DNA of 64,000 bases from Persicitalea sp963803495 (GCA_963803495.1 CAWDMP010000002.1:3782001-3846000); one strand, 5' to 3'. Counted from the stretch's first letter, positions 35,738 to 45,914 are shown. Notes: generated from the letters alone by a model not told the origin. Numbers and translations: made by a program.

Positions 35738-36698
35738 ATGGGTATATTCGACTTTTTTACAAAAGAGAAAAAAGAAACGTTAGACAAAGGGCTCGAAAAG
35801 TCCAAGGAAAGCATCTTCGGTAAGCTGTCCCGCGCCGTGGTGGGCAAGGATACCGTCGACGAGGAAGTGCTCGACGACCTGGAAGAAATCCTGATTTCCT
35901 CCGATGTCGGCGTGGGTACGACCGTCAAGATCATCCGGCGCATCGAGGCCCGCGTGGCCGCCGACAAATACACTTCACCCACCGAGCTCGACCGCATCCT
36001 GCGCGAGGAAGTCGCCGCGCTTGCTCTCGGAAAACCCCAGCCTCGGCGTTACTGACAGCTTCGAGACGGAGCATTTGCACAAGCCCTACGTCATCATGGT
36101 GGTAGGCGTCAACGGCGTGGGCAAAACCACGACCATCGGCAAGCTGGCGCACCAGTTTCAAAAAGCGCGGTCGAAGCGTAGTACTCGGTGCGGCCGACAC
36201 CTTCCGGGCCGCCGCCGTGACCCAGCTCAAACTGTGGGGCGAGCGGGTGGGCGTACCCGTGATCGAGCACGGCATGAACACCGACCCCTCAGCCGTGGCC
36301 TTCGACGCGCTGAAAAAAGGGCGTCGAAATCGGGGCCGACGTCATCATCATCGACACCGCCGGACGGCTGCACACCAAAGTGAATCTGATGAACGAGTTG
36401 GGCAAAGATCAAGCGCGTGATGCAGAAAATCATCCCCGACGCCCCGCATGAAGTGATGCTCGTGCTCGACGGCAGCACCGGGCAAAACGCCGTGATACAA
36501 GCCCGCGAATTCACCAAGGTGACCGAGATTACTTCCCTGGCCGTCACCAAACTCGACGGTACCGCCAAGGGCGGCGTGGTGGTCGGTATTTCCGACGAAT
36601 TCCAGATCCCCGTCAAGTATATCGGGGTAGGGGAGCAAATGGACGACTTGCAGGTCTTCGACCGGGCGGAGTTTGTGGATTCGCTATTCAAGAAGTAG
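35738..36698 (+). pseudogene. ftsY: Signal recognition particle receptor FtsY, four frameshifts
   Basis: FtsY is the SRP receptor GTPase and is normally essential. From the ATG at 35738 (MGIFDFFTKEKKETLDKGLE) the NG domain can be rebuilt by removing one base at each of four places: about 36019, 36167, 36320 and 36405. The pieces then give PYVIMVVGVNGVGKTTTIGK (G1), VVLGAADTFRAAAV, VEIGADVIIIDTAGRLHTK (G3), LAVTKLDGTAKGG (G4) and VGEQMDDLQVFD (G5) in order. The N-terminal A domain is very short, as usual in Bacteroidota. Four +1 errors in an essential gene are hard to explain biologically and argue for consensus errors. Confidence 0.9.
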
Positions 36699-36767
36699 AG
36701 AGCTTGGGAAGGAGTTTATGATTTTTGAAAAACCGTTTTTTCGAAAAGAAGTTAATCAGGACTCTCA

Positions 36768-37409
36768 ATGTCTGATAGCGAAACCGTATTCTCCGTAGTA
36801 CTGATTCTCCTGCTCGCCGTTGGACCGTTTGCTCTGATTGTACGTTCCCTCATAAAGTACAGCGATGAAACCTTCGCCCCGCGCTACCAGCCACGCACCT
36901 ACCGCACTTCGGCCAAGGACTTCTTTCTTTCGACAGACACCTTTGTTACAATTGGAGGTACGGCATTCGGCCTGTGGCTATTGACGGTCTTATGGAATTT
37001 AGATGAGAGATACACGAGCTCGCGTGATTGGACGGTTTACGCGGCACTCGGATTATTGGTGGTCTTGTGTCTTTCGTTAACTACCTACTTTTTGATCCTC
37101 AATCTTAACCACTGGAAGTACACAAGAGACCGCGTACTGTACTTCGATCCCGAAGCCCGAACGCTTACCGTGCAGACTAGTCAGGACGAGCACCTGATCG
37201 GGGAAGGTGATATTGAGCGTGTCGAAGTTTTTGCAACTGAAAACGAAAGAAACTACCAAGCGTACTACCGCCTCAAATTAAGCGATGGCAGGGAACTAAT
37301 CATCACCGAAAAAACCAAAGGTGCGCACGCCATTTTTGACTTTTTTCAAGACATTCCCACGCACCGGCACAAGCAGTGGCTTCCGTTGATAGGCAGCCAA
37401 AATTCTTGA
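36768..37409 (+). CDS. Hypothetical membrane protein with PH-like C-terminus
   Basis: The 213-residue protein is not one I recognise. It has three hydrophobic helices (about 8-28, 62-80, 88-112) and a cytoplasmic-looking C-terminal half of alternating strands. These strands (YFDPEARTLTV, LIGEGDIERVEVFA, YRLKLSDGRELIITE) resemble a bacterial PH-like domain. It lies between ftsY and rimO on the same strand, 70 bases after ftsY, and may be an independent insertion between two housekeeping genes. Confidence 0.65.
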   Translation: MSDSETVFSVVLILLLAVGPFALIVRSLIKYSDETFAPRYQPRTYRTSAKDFFLSTDTFVTIGGTAFGLWLLTVLWNLDERYTSSRDWTVYAALGLLVVLCLSLTTYFLILNLNHWKYTRDRVLYFDPEARTLTVQTSQDEHLIGEGDIERVEVFATENERNYQAYYRLKLSDGRELIITEKTKGAHAIFDFFQDIPTHRHKQWLPLIGSQNS

Positions 37410-37511
37410 AATGCGTAGCCTTCGCTATTCCTGCAAAAAATCGCGACCTTTGCCCCCCTATTTCAAAAACAAAAGCCGAAAGCCAACTGCTGAAAGCTGA
37501 CGGCCACTCAG

Positions 37512-38827
37512 ATGAAAACCAAAGGAATACGTACCAATAAAGTCAACATCGTCACACTGGGTTGCTCCAAAAACCTGGTAGACTCGGAAGTACTCTATAC
37601 CCAACTGAAAGGCAACGGCTACGCCGTGGCGCACGAGTCCAAAAAAGACGACGCCCAGATCGTGGTCATCAACACCTGTGGCTTCATCGATGGGGCCAAG
37701 GAAGAATCCATCGACACCATCCTGCGCTACGCCGACGCCAAGGCGGCGGGCGTGGTGGACAAGGTGTACGTGACGGGCTGCCTGTCGCACCGCTACAAGG
37801 ACGAATTAGCCTTAGAAATCCCGACGGTCGACGCCTGGTTTGGGACCAACGAGTTACCGCGCCTACTCAAAACCCTGAAAGCCGACTACAAGCACGAACT
37901 CGTTGGCGAGCGGCTGCTGACCACGCCGACGCACTACGCCTACCTCAAAATCGCCGAAGGTTGCGACCGCCCGTGCAGTTTCTGTGCTATTCCGCTGATG
38001 CGCGGCGGCCACGTGTCGCGCTCCATCGAGGAGTTGGTGACCGAGGCCAGATCGCTGGCGAAACGTGGCACCAAAGAGTTGATTCTCATCGCTCAGGATC
38101 TGACTTACTACGGTCTGGATATTTATAAGAAAAGAAACCTTGCCGACCTGCTGGCGCGGCTTTCCGACGTGGATGGCATCGACTGGATCCGGTTGCAATA
38201 CGCCTATCCGGCGGGCTTTCCGACCGGACGTTCTGGACGTGATGCAGGAGCGGAGCAATATCTGCAAGTACCTGGATATGCCGTTGCAATCGGGCTCGAC
38301 GGAAGTATCCTGAAAAGTATGCGGCGCGGCATCACGCGCGAAAAAACGGAAGCCTTGATCGAGACTATCCGCGCCAAAGTGCCCGGCATCGCGCTACGTA
38401 CGACGCTCATCGTCGGCCATCCCGGCGAAACGGAGGCCTGTTCGACGAAACCTACGAGTTCGTGGAGAAAATGCGCTTCGATCGCCTCGGCGCGTTTCAG
38501 TACTCGCACGAGGACAACACCCACGCACACTCGATGCCCGACGACATGCCGGCCGAAGTCAAGCAGGAACGCGCCGATGCCCTGATGGAAGTACAGCAGG
38601 GTATTTCGTGGGAGCTGAATCAGGAAAAAATCGGTAAAACGTACAAGGTACTATTCGATCGCAAGGAAAGTGGGTACTTCATCGGCCGCACCGAGTCGGA
38701 TTCACCAGAAGTGGATAACGAGGTACTCATTCCTGCGAGTCAGTATGTGCACCTAGGCGATTTTGCCCAAGTAAGTATCACGTCGGCGGAGGAGTTCGAT
38801 CTTTATGGTTCCTTAGTTGACAGTTGA
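37512..38827 (+). pseudogene. rimO: Ribosomal protein S12 methylthiotransferase RimO, frameshifted
   Basis: RimO is a radical-SAM enzyme that methylthiolates Asp88 of ribosomal protein S12. Visible parts: the N-terminal MTTase domain (TLGCSKNLVDSE; NTCGFIDGAKEESI), the radical-SAM cluster motif CDRPCSFCAIP and a C-terminal TRAM domain (YKVLFDRKESGYFIGRTESD). Reading needs a -1 correction near 38226, a two-base removal near 38307 (giving STEVLKSMRRG) and one added base near 38437 (GETEALFDETYEF). The last residues (LVDS) come from the left arm of a spacer repeat. The order and completeness of the motifs suggest sequence errors rather than decay. Confidence 0.88.
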
Positions 38828-38981
38828 CCATCTTTTCGTTTGCGCTTTGTTCGGTCAATATCCCCGGTGAGTTGGCTCACATTGTCGTTGTCCTTAACTT
38901 CGCGCAATTATTTCAAAAGTTAATTTCTTCTTCAAACGGGATAGCTGGCATTGTCAACTATCCACTATCCACTGTCCACTA
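38813..38981. repeat. Stop-to-start inverted repeat, rimO/DUF4293
   Basis: The left arm TTAGTTGACAGTTGACC (38813-38829) overlaps the rimO stop codon. The right arm (38950-38981) has TTGTCAACTA and TATCCACTA-type words and ends 2 bases before the TTG start at 38984. Confidence 0.6.
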
Positions 38982-38983
38982 AA

Positions 38984-39460
38984 TTGTTACAACGACTTCA
39001 ATCCCTGTTTCTGCTCATCGTCGCCATCGCGATGGGTGTGTTTTTGGCGCTTCCCCTTTGGCTTAAAATGGGGTCCGATGGTATCCAAGAGGCTTCGATG
39101 ACGGCCTTCCGGCTTACTTACAAGTCCACGCCCGTGCAGACGGGCATCCAGCCCGTGTACTACGTGGCGGGCATGGCGATTCTAGTGATCGGCGTGGCGC
39201 TGTTTGCGATCTTCAAGTACCGCAATCGCTTGATGCAGTCGGCCTTGTGTGCGGTCAATTCAATCCTAATGACCGTAATTTTAGCGACGGTCGTGTACCA
39301 GACTTTCTACAAAACCGCCAAGCTATTCGACGAAGGCGTAACGGGCGACTACCTCACCGGCTTCTATGCTCTCGTGGTGGCGATGCTCGCCAACGTGGCG
39401 GCTAACCGCTTCATTCGCCGTGATGAGAAAATGGTGAAAGAGTCGAACCGGATGCGGTAG
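38984..39460 (+). CDS. DUF4293 family membrane protein
   Basis: The protein has 158 residues if it starts at the TTG at 38984 (LLQRLQSLFLLIVAIAMG), which lines up with the usual family start 'M-I-Q-R-I-Q'. The longer frame from 38951 lies entirely inside the spacer repeat and is unlikely. Four hydrophobic helices fit DUF4293, a Bacteroidota-only integral membrane family of unknown function. It ends one base before the Uma2 gene, so the two may be co-translated. Confidence 0.8.
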   Translation: MLQRLQSLFLLIVAIAMGVFLALPLWLKMGSDGIQEASMTAFRLTYKSTPVQTGIQPVYYVAGMAILVIGVALFAIFKYRNRLMQSALCAVNSILMTVILATVVYQTFYKTAKLFDEGVTGDYLTGFYALVVAMLANVAANRFIRRDEKMVKESNRMR

Positions 39461-39461
39461 C

Positions 39462-40028
39462 ATGATGCGGACCTTGCAAGCAATCATCGATACGTCGCCC
39501 CAAAGCCTGGAAGAATTCCTCAGATGGGAATCAGAAACTGGCGACGGCTTCAAATACGAATGGAACGACGGCAAGATCATCAAATGGTCCAGCTTGCAGA
39601 TGAGGCACTTTTACATTTATCAGCGGATAGTTAGACTGTTCTACAATAGCAAGTACAAAGATGACGGAACGCTAATAAACAAAGTAGAAGCGCATTTGAG
39701 TGCGGTACAAATTCGACTGCCTGATACCGCTTATTTCACAGAACAGCAGATCAGAGACGGCAGTCGTGGTATCGGAATAATACCTGAATTTGTGATTGAA
39801 TATATTTCGGGCCAGGATAAATGCTCCAATTTGGAGCAAAAACTCACCGAGTATTTCAAGGCTGGCGTACAAGTTATTTGGGTAGTGATGCCCGAACAAA
39901 AGAAGGTTTACGTGCACACTTCGCCGCGTAACGTAAAAGCCTGTATTGAAAATGACCTCTGCTCAGCCGCGCCAGTGCTGCCTGATTTTGAAATCAGTGT
40001 AAACGATATGCTGATTTTGGAAGATTAA
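39462..40028 (+). CDS. Uma2/DUF820 family nuclease-like protein
   Basis: The 188-residue protein has the Uma2 (DUF820) PD-(D/E)xK-like core: an early Glu in FKYEWNDGKIIKW, the Asp in VQIRLPDTAYF, and EFVIEYISGQDKCSNLEQKL then YFKAGVQVIWVVMPEQKKVY. Uma2 proteins are abundant in cyanobacteria and some Bacteroidota and resemble restriction endonucleases, but their role is unproven. Base composition is lower in GC than its neighbours, which hints at acquisition. It starts immediately after the DUF4293 stop. Confidence 0.85.
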   Translation: MMRTLQAIIDTSPQSLEEFLRWESETGDGFKYEWNDGKIIKWSSLQMRHFYIYQRIVRLFYNSKYKDDGTLINKVEAHLSAVQIRLPDTAYFTEQQIRDGSRGIGIIPEFVIEYISGQDKCSNLEQKLTEYFKAGVQVIWVVMPEQKKVYVHTSPRNVKACIENDLCSAAPVLPDFEISVNDMLILED

Positions 40029-40056
40029 TTCCCTTTCAGCTAAATCCTTTCTTCCT

Positions 40057-41035
40057 CAGACCAACCCCTCTTTCAACAAATCGTGCAAATGCAGAAAACC
40101 GCATAGCTGGCCGTTTTCCACGACGACCAGTTGCGTGATGCTGCGCGCCTGCATGAGTTGCAGGGCACCCGACAGCGTAGTCGTCGGGCGCGATGCCGAT
40201 GGGCTGCGGCGTCATAATGTCGCGGGCGGTGAGGTGCAGCAGTTTGTGGTCGGGATGTTGGCTGAGCATCCGGCGGAGGTCGCCGTCGGTGATGATGCCT
40301 GCTAAGGTACCATCAGTGTCGCTGAGTACGGCGGTGGCCCCCAGTCTTTTCGAGGATATCTCCAGGATGATTTCTTTCAGATTGGCCTGTCTCCGAAACG
40401 GTGGGCAGGTCGTTGTGCGGGTATAGGTCGCTTACTTTGAGGTAGAGCTTCTTGCCCAGGCTACCGCCCGGATGATTGCGGGCGAAATCCTGCCGGGTGA
40501 AGCCGCGCGCTTCGAGCAGACAGATCGCCAGCGCGTCACCCAGCGCCATGCAGACGGTCGTGCTGGTGGTGGGAGCAAGATCCAGCGGATCGGCTTCGCG
40601 GGGGGCGTGGGCGTGCAGGACGAACTGCGCGTTCCGGGCCAGGTAGGAGTGCTTGTTACTGACCATCGCAATCAGGGTTACGCCGACTCGCAACAATAGC
40701 GGTACCAGTACCTTCACTTCGGGCGTATCGCCGCTGCGCGAAATGGCGATGACTACGTCGTTGTGCTGGATCATACCCAGGTCGCCGTGGATGGCATCGG
40801 CGGCGTGCATGAACAAGGCAGGTGTACCCGTGGAGTTGAGCGTGGCCACGATTTTCTGCCCTACCAGCGCGCTCTTGCCGATTCCGGTCACCACTACGCG
40901 TCCACCGGCTTGCAGAATGCTTTCCACGCAACTTTCAAAAGTATCGTCGATGAGCGGTACCAGATTTTGGATAGCTTCCGCCTCCCGCGCGAGTACTTCT
41001 TTTGCGGTAGACTGGATATTTATTGCTAATTTCAA
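40057..41035 (-). pseudogene. kdsD: KpsF/GutQ-type arabinose-5-phosphate isomerase, frameshifted
   Basis: The enzyme interconverts ribulose-5-phosphate and arabinose-5-phosphate for Kdo synthesis. A SIS domain (VVVTGIGKSALVGQKIVATL, AIHGDLGMIQHNDVVIAISR) is followed by two CBS domains. I chose the TTG at 41035 (KLAINIQSTAKEVLAREAEA) because the -7 box at 41071-41078 lies downstream of the ATG at 41092. One extra base near 40386 and another near 40180 must be removed to read ANLKEIILEISSKRLGATAV and SGALQLMQARSITQLVVVEN. Divergent with recQ. Confidence 0.87.
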
Positions 41036-41070
41036 TTTTGATTTACTAACTTTAAAAACATTTATCCAAA

Positions 41071-41078
41071 CAAAGGTA
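41071..41078 (-). promoter_or_regulatory. -7 box for kdsD
   Basis: On the minus strand this reads TACCTTTG, about 35 bases before the TTG start at 41035. A GAACTTTG on the plus strand (41081-41088) may serve recQ, so the divergent promoters would nearly touch. Confidence 0.55.
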
Positions 41079-41113
41079 GAGAACTTTGGCATAACCCATT
41101 TGCGGACATAATA

Positions 41114-43324
41114 ATGATACAACAAGCCGACACAGCGGTCGCAAGTACCCTCAAAGACAAGCTAAAAGAGATATTCGGATACGGCCAGTTTCGTGGTGAT
41201 CAGGAAATTATCATCAGGAATATTCTGGCGGGTAAAAACACCTTCGTCATCATGCCCACGGGCGCGGGCAAGTCGCTCTGCTATCAACTCCCGGCCCTGG
41301 TCACGGACGGCATGGCGATCGTAATTTCGCCGCTGATCGCGCTGATGAAGAATCAGGTCGATCAGCTCAACGCCTTTGGCATTAACGCCCAATTCCTGAA
41401 CTCCACGCTCGCCAAAGCCGACATCAACCGCGTGAAGAGGGAGGCGCTCGATGGCAGTCTGAAATTGCTGTACATCGCCCCGGAATCGCTGACGAAGGAG
41501 GAAAATCTCGACTTTTTACAAAGAACCAACCTGTCATTTGTCGCCATCGACGAGGCACACTGTATTTCGGAGTGGGGCCACGATTTCCGGCCCGAGTACC
41601 GCCGCATCCACGGCATCATCGACGACATCGGCAATCTGCCGATTATCGCGCTCACGGCCACGGCCACACCCAAGGTGCAGCAGGACATCCGCAAGAATTT
41701 GCAGATGGAGGAGGCTCAGACGTTCAAATCGTCCTTCAACCGGAAGAATCTTTACTACGAAATCAGGGCCAAGCAAAATACCAAGAAGCAGCTCATCCGC
41801 TATGTCCACAACAACAAGGGCAAATCGGGTATCGTGTACTGCCTGAGCCGCAAAAAGGTGGAGGAGATTGCCGAGTTGCTGCGCGTCAACGACGTGAAGG
41901 CACTGCCCTACCACGCCGGACTCGACTCGCACACGCGCATGGCCAATCAGGATGCTTTCCTGAACGAAGACGCCGAGGTGATCGTGGCGACCATCGCCTT
42001 CGGGATGGGCATCGACAAGCCCGACGTGCGCTTCGTGATTCACTACGACGTACCCAAGTCGCTGGAAGGCTACTACCAGGAAACGGGCCGCGCCGGGCGC
42101 GATGGGCTTGAAGGCAACTGCCTCATGTTTTACAGCTACGAGGACATTCAGAAATTAGAGAAATTCAATAAGGATAAATCCGTCACGGAACGCGACAACG
42201 CCCGCCACTTGCTGGGCGAGATGGTGGCCTACGCCAACTTGGGCGTGTGCCGTCGCCGACAGTTGTTGAGCTACTTCGGCGAGTACCTGGGCGAGGATTG
42301 CGGATTCTGCGACAACTGTGTCAAGCCTACCCAGGAAGTCCAGTTAAAGGACGAAGTGATTCTGGCCCTGCGCGCGGTCCAACAAACGGAGGGCCGCTTC
42401 GACGGCGACCACATCGCCGACCTGCTCACTGCCACCGAAAATCAGTACGTGCGTAGCTACGAGCACGATAAGCTCGACGTATTTGGCAAGGGGCGCGAGT
42501 ACAACCCGTCCGTAGAATACTGGGTGTCGCTGATCCGGCAACTGGTCATTTATGATTTCTTCGATAAGGACATCGAAAATTACGGCGTTCTGCACCTTTC
42601 GGAGCGGGGCAAGGCGTATTTGGAAAAACCGCATCCGGTCACGATTCGCACCGACCACGACTACGTATTAGAAGGCGCCAATGCCAAAGAAGGTGAAACC
42701 AGCCGCCCGAACAACGAAAACGGCCACGCCTACGACGAGGCACTGCTGGCGCTGCTAAAATCGCTGCGCAAGAAGGTCGCGAAGGAGAAGAACCTGCCGC
42801 CCTACGTAATATTTCAGGACCCATCTCTGGAAGAAATGGCGACGCTCTACCCGACTACCCAGCAGGAACTCGCGCAAATCAATGGTGTAGGTATGGGCAA
42901 GGTGCAGAAGTTCGGTCGGCAGTTTCTGGAAGCACTCAACAAGTACGTGGACGACAACGACATCGAGACCGCCAAGGACGTGGTGGTGAAGTCGATGGTC
43001 AACAAATCCAAGATTAAGATTTACATCATCCAACAGGTCGACCGCAAAGTGGATCTGGAAGAGATCGCCGACACCAAGGGCTTGGCGATGGAAGAGTTGA
43101 TCGAGGAAATCGAGCACATCTGCTACTCGGGTACCAAGCTAAATCTTGACTACTACGTGAATCAAATTATGGATAAGGATCGGCAAAAGGATATTTTCGA
43201 CTACTTCCTGACCGCCGAAACCGACAACATCGCTGCTGCTATCAAAGAGTTTGACGATGACGACATCACCGAGGACGAGTTGCGCATTATGCGTATCAAG
43301 TTCATGTCCGAATTAGCCAACTAG
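41114..43324 (+). CDS. recQ: ATP-dependent DNA helicase RecQ
   Basis: The 736-residue 3'-5' helicase has the full RecQ set: motif 0 (FGYGQFRGDQ), Walker A (MPTGAGKSLCYQLP), DEAHC box (AIDEAHCISEWGHDFRPEY), motif VI (YYQETGRAGRDG), the RQC zinc cysteines (LGVCRRRQLL...EDCGFCDNC) and an HRDC domain near 530-600 (PYVIFQDPSLEEMA). The ~130-residue C-terminal extension after HRDC is typical of Bacteroidota RecQ and resembles a second helical domain. It acts in recombination and fork repair. Divergent from kdsD. Confidence 0.97.
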   Translation: MIQQADTAVASTLKDKLKEIFGYGQFRGDQEIIIRNILAGKNTFVIMPTGAGKSLCYQLPALVTDGMAIVISPLIALMKNQVDQLNAFGINAQFLNSTLAKADINRVKREALDGSLKLLYIAPESLTKEENLDFLQRTNLSFVAIDEAHCISEWGHDFRPEYRRIHGIIDDIGNLPIIALTATATPKVQQDIRKNLQMEEAQTFKSSFNRKNLYYEIRAKQNTKKQLIRYVHNNKGKSGIVYCLSRKKVEEIAELLRVNDVKALPYHAGLDSHTRMANQDAFLNEDAEVIVATIAFGMGIDKPDVRFVIHYDVPKSLEGYYQETGRAGRDGLEGNCLMFYSYEDIQKLEKFNKDKSVTERDNARHLLGEMVAYANLGVCRRRQLLSYFGEYLGEDCGFCDNCVKPTQEVQLKDEVILALRAVQQTEGRFDGDHIADLLTATENQYVRSYEHDKLDVFGKGREYNPSVEYWVSLIRQLVIYDFFDKDIENYGVLHLSERGKAYLEKPHPVTIRTDHDYVLEGANAKEGETSRPNNENGHAYDEALLALLKSLRKKVAKEKNLPPYVIFQDPSLEEMATLYPTTQQELAQINGVGMGKVQKFGRQFLEALNKYVDDNDIETAKDVVVKSMVNKSKIKIYIIQQVDRKVDLEEIADTKGLAMEELIEEIEHICYSGTKLNLDYYVNQIMDKDRQKDIFDYFLTAETDNIAAAIKEFDDDDITEDELRIMRIKFMSELAN

Positions 43325-43392
43325 ATACTCACCCTTTACACACCCTAACCACCCATCCGCCCAGGCGGAAATTGCACACGCCTATAACGATT

Positions 43393-44682
43393 ATGAACAT
43401 ACTTATACTGGGTTCGGGCGGGCGAGAGCACGCTTTCGCCTGGAAATTCGCTCAAAGCCCCCTCTGCGATGAGCTCTACGTTGCACCCGGTAACGCCGGC
43501 ACGGCTACGGTAGGTACCAACGTCGACGTAGCCTACAACGATTTCGAGGCAGTAGCCGACCTAATTACCAAACGCCGCATCGAGCTCGTGGTCGTCGGGC
43601 CCGAGGAACCGCTCGTCAACGGGATTGTCGATTTTTTGAAAGCACAGTCCGCGCTCAGCCACGTCCGCATCATCGGTCCCGACCAGGCCGGGGCGCAACT
43701 CGAAGGAAGTAAGGATTTCTCGAAAAACTTCATGCGGGCGCACGGCATACCCACCGCCAGCTACCGCACGTTCACGGCCGCCGATATCGAGGACGGGCTG
43801 GAGTATTTGCAATCGCACGCCATGCCGGTCGTTCTTAAAGCGGATGGCCTGGCGGCGGGCAAGGGCGTTATCATCGCCGAGACAGTCGCCGAAGCTCAGG
43901 GATCGTTGCGTAGCATGCTGCTGGACGGGCAATTCGGTGCGGCGGGCGATAAGGTAGTTGTCGAACAATTCATGCGAGGCGTCGAACTTTCGATTTTTGT
44001 CCTTACCGACGGCGAGCATTACAAGATTTTGCCCGAAGCCAAGGATTACAAGCGGATCGGTGAGCAAGACAAAGGCCTCAATACCGGCGGCATGGGCGCG
44101 GTGTCGCCCGTGGTGTTTGCCGACGCCAATTTTTTGAAAAAAGTAGAAGAAAAAGTGGTGAAGCCCACGCTGGAGGGGCTTCGCAAAGAAGGCATAAAGT
44201 ACGTAGGGTTCATTTTTATCGGGCTAATGAACGTCAAGAGTGAGCCCTACGTGATTGAATACAATGTGCGCATGGGCGACCCGGAGTCCGAAGTGGTGCT
44301 TCCGCGCATCCAGTCGGATTTGGTGACGCTGCTGATGGCCACGGCAAAGGGGAATTTGCAGGAAATCGCAATGAGTATTTCGCCGCAAGTGGCCGTCACG
44401 ACGGTGGTGGTGTCGGGAGGGTATCCCGGCGACTACGAAAAGGGCAAGGTAATTGCCGATACAGATAAAGCCGAGGATGTGGTAGTGTTTCACGCCGGAA
44501 CCGCATTCAACGGCAAGCAAGAGGTCGTGACCAACGGCGGCAGAGTACTGGCCCTGACGGGCATCGCCAATTCTTTGGAAAACGCCGTGCACAAATCACA
44601 GCGCGCGGCCCATACGGTACAGTTCGAAGGAAAATACTACCGCCATGACATCGGCCTCGATCTTTTACGATATAACGATTGA
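43393..44682 (+). CDS. purD: Phosphoribosylamine-glycine ligase
   Basis: The 429-residue ATP-grasp enzyme makes glycinamide ribonucleotide in purine synthesis. The start is the ATG at 43393 (MNILILGSGGREHAFAWKFA), the canonical N-terminus; the longer frame adds seven unconserved residues. Other motifs are VVGPEEPLVNGIVDFL, LKADGLAAGKGVIIAET, LNTGGMGAVSP and YNVRMGDPESEVVLPR. No other pur gene is adjacent. It is followed 12 bases later by the RicT-like gene. Confidence 0.97.
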   Translation: MNILILGSGGREHAFAWKFAQSPLCDELYVAPGNAGTATVGTNVDVAYNDFEAVADLITKRRIELVVVGPEEPLVNGIVDFLKAQSALSHVRIIGPDQAGAQLEGSKDFSKNFMRAHGIPTASYRTFTAADIEDGLEYLQSHAMPVVLKADGLAAGKGVIIAETVAEAQGSLRSMLLDGQFGAAGDKVVVEQFMRGVELSIFVLTDGEHYKILPEAKDYKRIGEQDKGLNTGGMGAVSPVVFADANFLKKVEEKVVKPTLEGLRKEGIKYVGFIFIGLMNVKSEPYVIEYNVRMGDPESEVVLPRIQSDLVTLLMATAKGNLQEIAMSISPQVAVTTVVVSGGYPGDYEKGKVIADTDKAEDVVVFHAGTAFNGKQEVVTNGGRVLALTGIANSLENAVHKSQRAAHTVQFEGKYYRHDIGLDLLRYND

Positions 44683-44694
44683 GGAAAAAGAATT

Positions 44695-45870
44695 ATGGGA
44701 TGTATATCATGTTCGTCCGGCGGCTGCGGCTCTAGCAGCACGGCCCCCGGATGCAAAAGCAACGGAAACTGCGGCACGGGTGGCTGCAATAAAATGAATG
44801 TATTCGACTGGCTGAGCCACATGGAAGTACCCGCGGCTCAGCGGTTCGATGTACTGGAAGTAAAATTCAAGGGCGGACGGAAGGAGTACTTCCGTAATGT
44901 CAATAACCTGGAAATCACCACGGGCGACTACGTCGTGTGTGAAATGCAATCGGGCCACCACATCGGCATGGTGTCGCTGCAAGGCGAACTGGTGCGCTTG
45001 CAGATGAAGCGCAAAAAAGTGCAGGTCAACGACGACCTCAAAGTCGTGTACCGCGCCGCCAACGAGCGCGATCTTGAAAAACACACCCAATCCATCGCCC
45101 GTGACCTGCCGGTGATGTACCGGGCGCGCGAAATAATCCGCTCGCTGAAACTCAACATGAAGCTGTCGGACGTGGAGTTTCAATCCGACAACTCCAAGGC
45201 GACGTTTTACTATTCCTCGGAAGAGCGTGTGGATTTCCGGGAGCTGATCAAGATGCTCGCTTCTGAGTTCAGGATCCGGGTCGAGATGCGCCAAATAAGC
45301 CTGCGGCAGGAAGCCAGTCGGTTGGGTGGTATCGGCTCGTGCGGCCGTGAATTGTGCTGCTCCACCTGGCTCACCGATTTCAAAACGATTTCGACCTCGG
45401 CGGCGCGGTACCAAAATCTGTCGCTGAATCCGGCCAAGCTTTCGGGGCAGTGCGGACGATTGAAATGCTGCCTTAACTATGAGCTTGAAACCTATATGGA
45501 TGCCCTGAAAAGCATCCCGACGGTCAATGGGCCGCTCAAAACCAAGAAGGGTAATGCCTTCCTGCAAAAGACGGACATCTTTAAAAAGATTATGTTCTTT
45601 GGTTTCGAGAAAGACAACAACTGGTACCCGGTGGCCGTCGATAAGGTGAAGGAAATCCTGGACATGAACAAGAAGGGCGAAGTACCCGATTCGCTCGAAA
45701 CGATCGTGATTCCCGAGTTGGTGCTGGCCCAGGAGCGTAAAGAAGCCAGCTCACTCAGCACCGACCTCGAAAGCCTCGACCGCAAGTACAGCGGCGCCAA
45801 CGCGGGTACCAAATCCAAGCGCAAGAAGAGCCGCAACAACCGCAACAAACCCCGCAAGCCGAAAAATTAG
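44695..45870 (+). CDS. ricT: PSP1/RicT-family protein with Cys-rich N-terminus
   Basis: The 391-residue protein begins with a cysteine- and glycine-rich segment (eight Cys in about 35 residues, MGCISCSSGGCGSSS). Then comes the PSP1 C-terminal-type domain with RELCCSTWL and SGQCGRLKCCLNYE, the conserved RicT/YaaT cysteines that ligate an iron-sulfur cluster in Bacillus subtilis. RicT there promotes RNase Y activity in mRNA maturation; the role in Bacteroidota is not established. The C-terminal 40 residues are Lys/Arg/Asn-rich and may bind nucleic acid. It follows purD by 12 bases and has its own terminator. Confidence 0.88.
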   Translation: MGCISCSSGGCGSSSTAPGCKSNGNCGTGGCNKMNVFDWLSHMEVPAAQRFDVLEVKFKGGRKEYFRNVNNLEITTGDYVVCEMQSGHHIGMVSLQGELVRLQMKRKKVQVNDDLKVVYRAANERDLEKHTQSIARDLPVMYRAREIIRSLKLNMKLSDVEFQSDNSKATFYYSSEERVDFRELIKMLASEFRIRVEMRQISLRQEASRLGGIGSCGRELCCSTWLTDFKTISTSAARYQNLSLNPAKLSGQCGRLKCCLNYELETYMDALKSIPTVNGPLKTKKGNAFLQKTDIFKKIMFFGFEKDNNWYPVAVDKVKEILDMNKKGEVPDSLETIVIPELVLAQERKEASSLSTDLESLDRKYSGANAGTKSKRKKSRNNRNKPRKPKN

Positions 45871-45914
45871 TTTTGAATGATGAATGATTTTTCACTCATT
45901 TAGAACCTATAACC

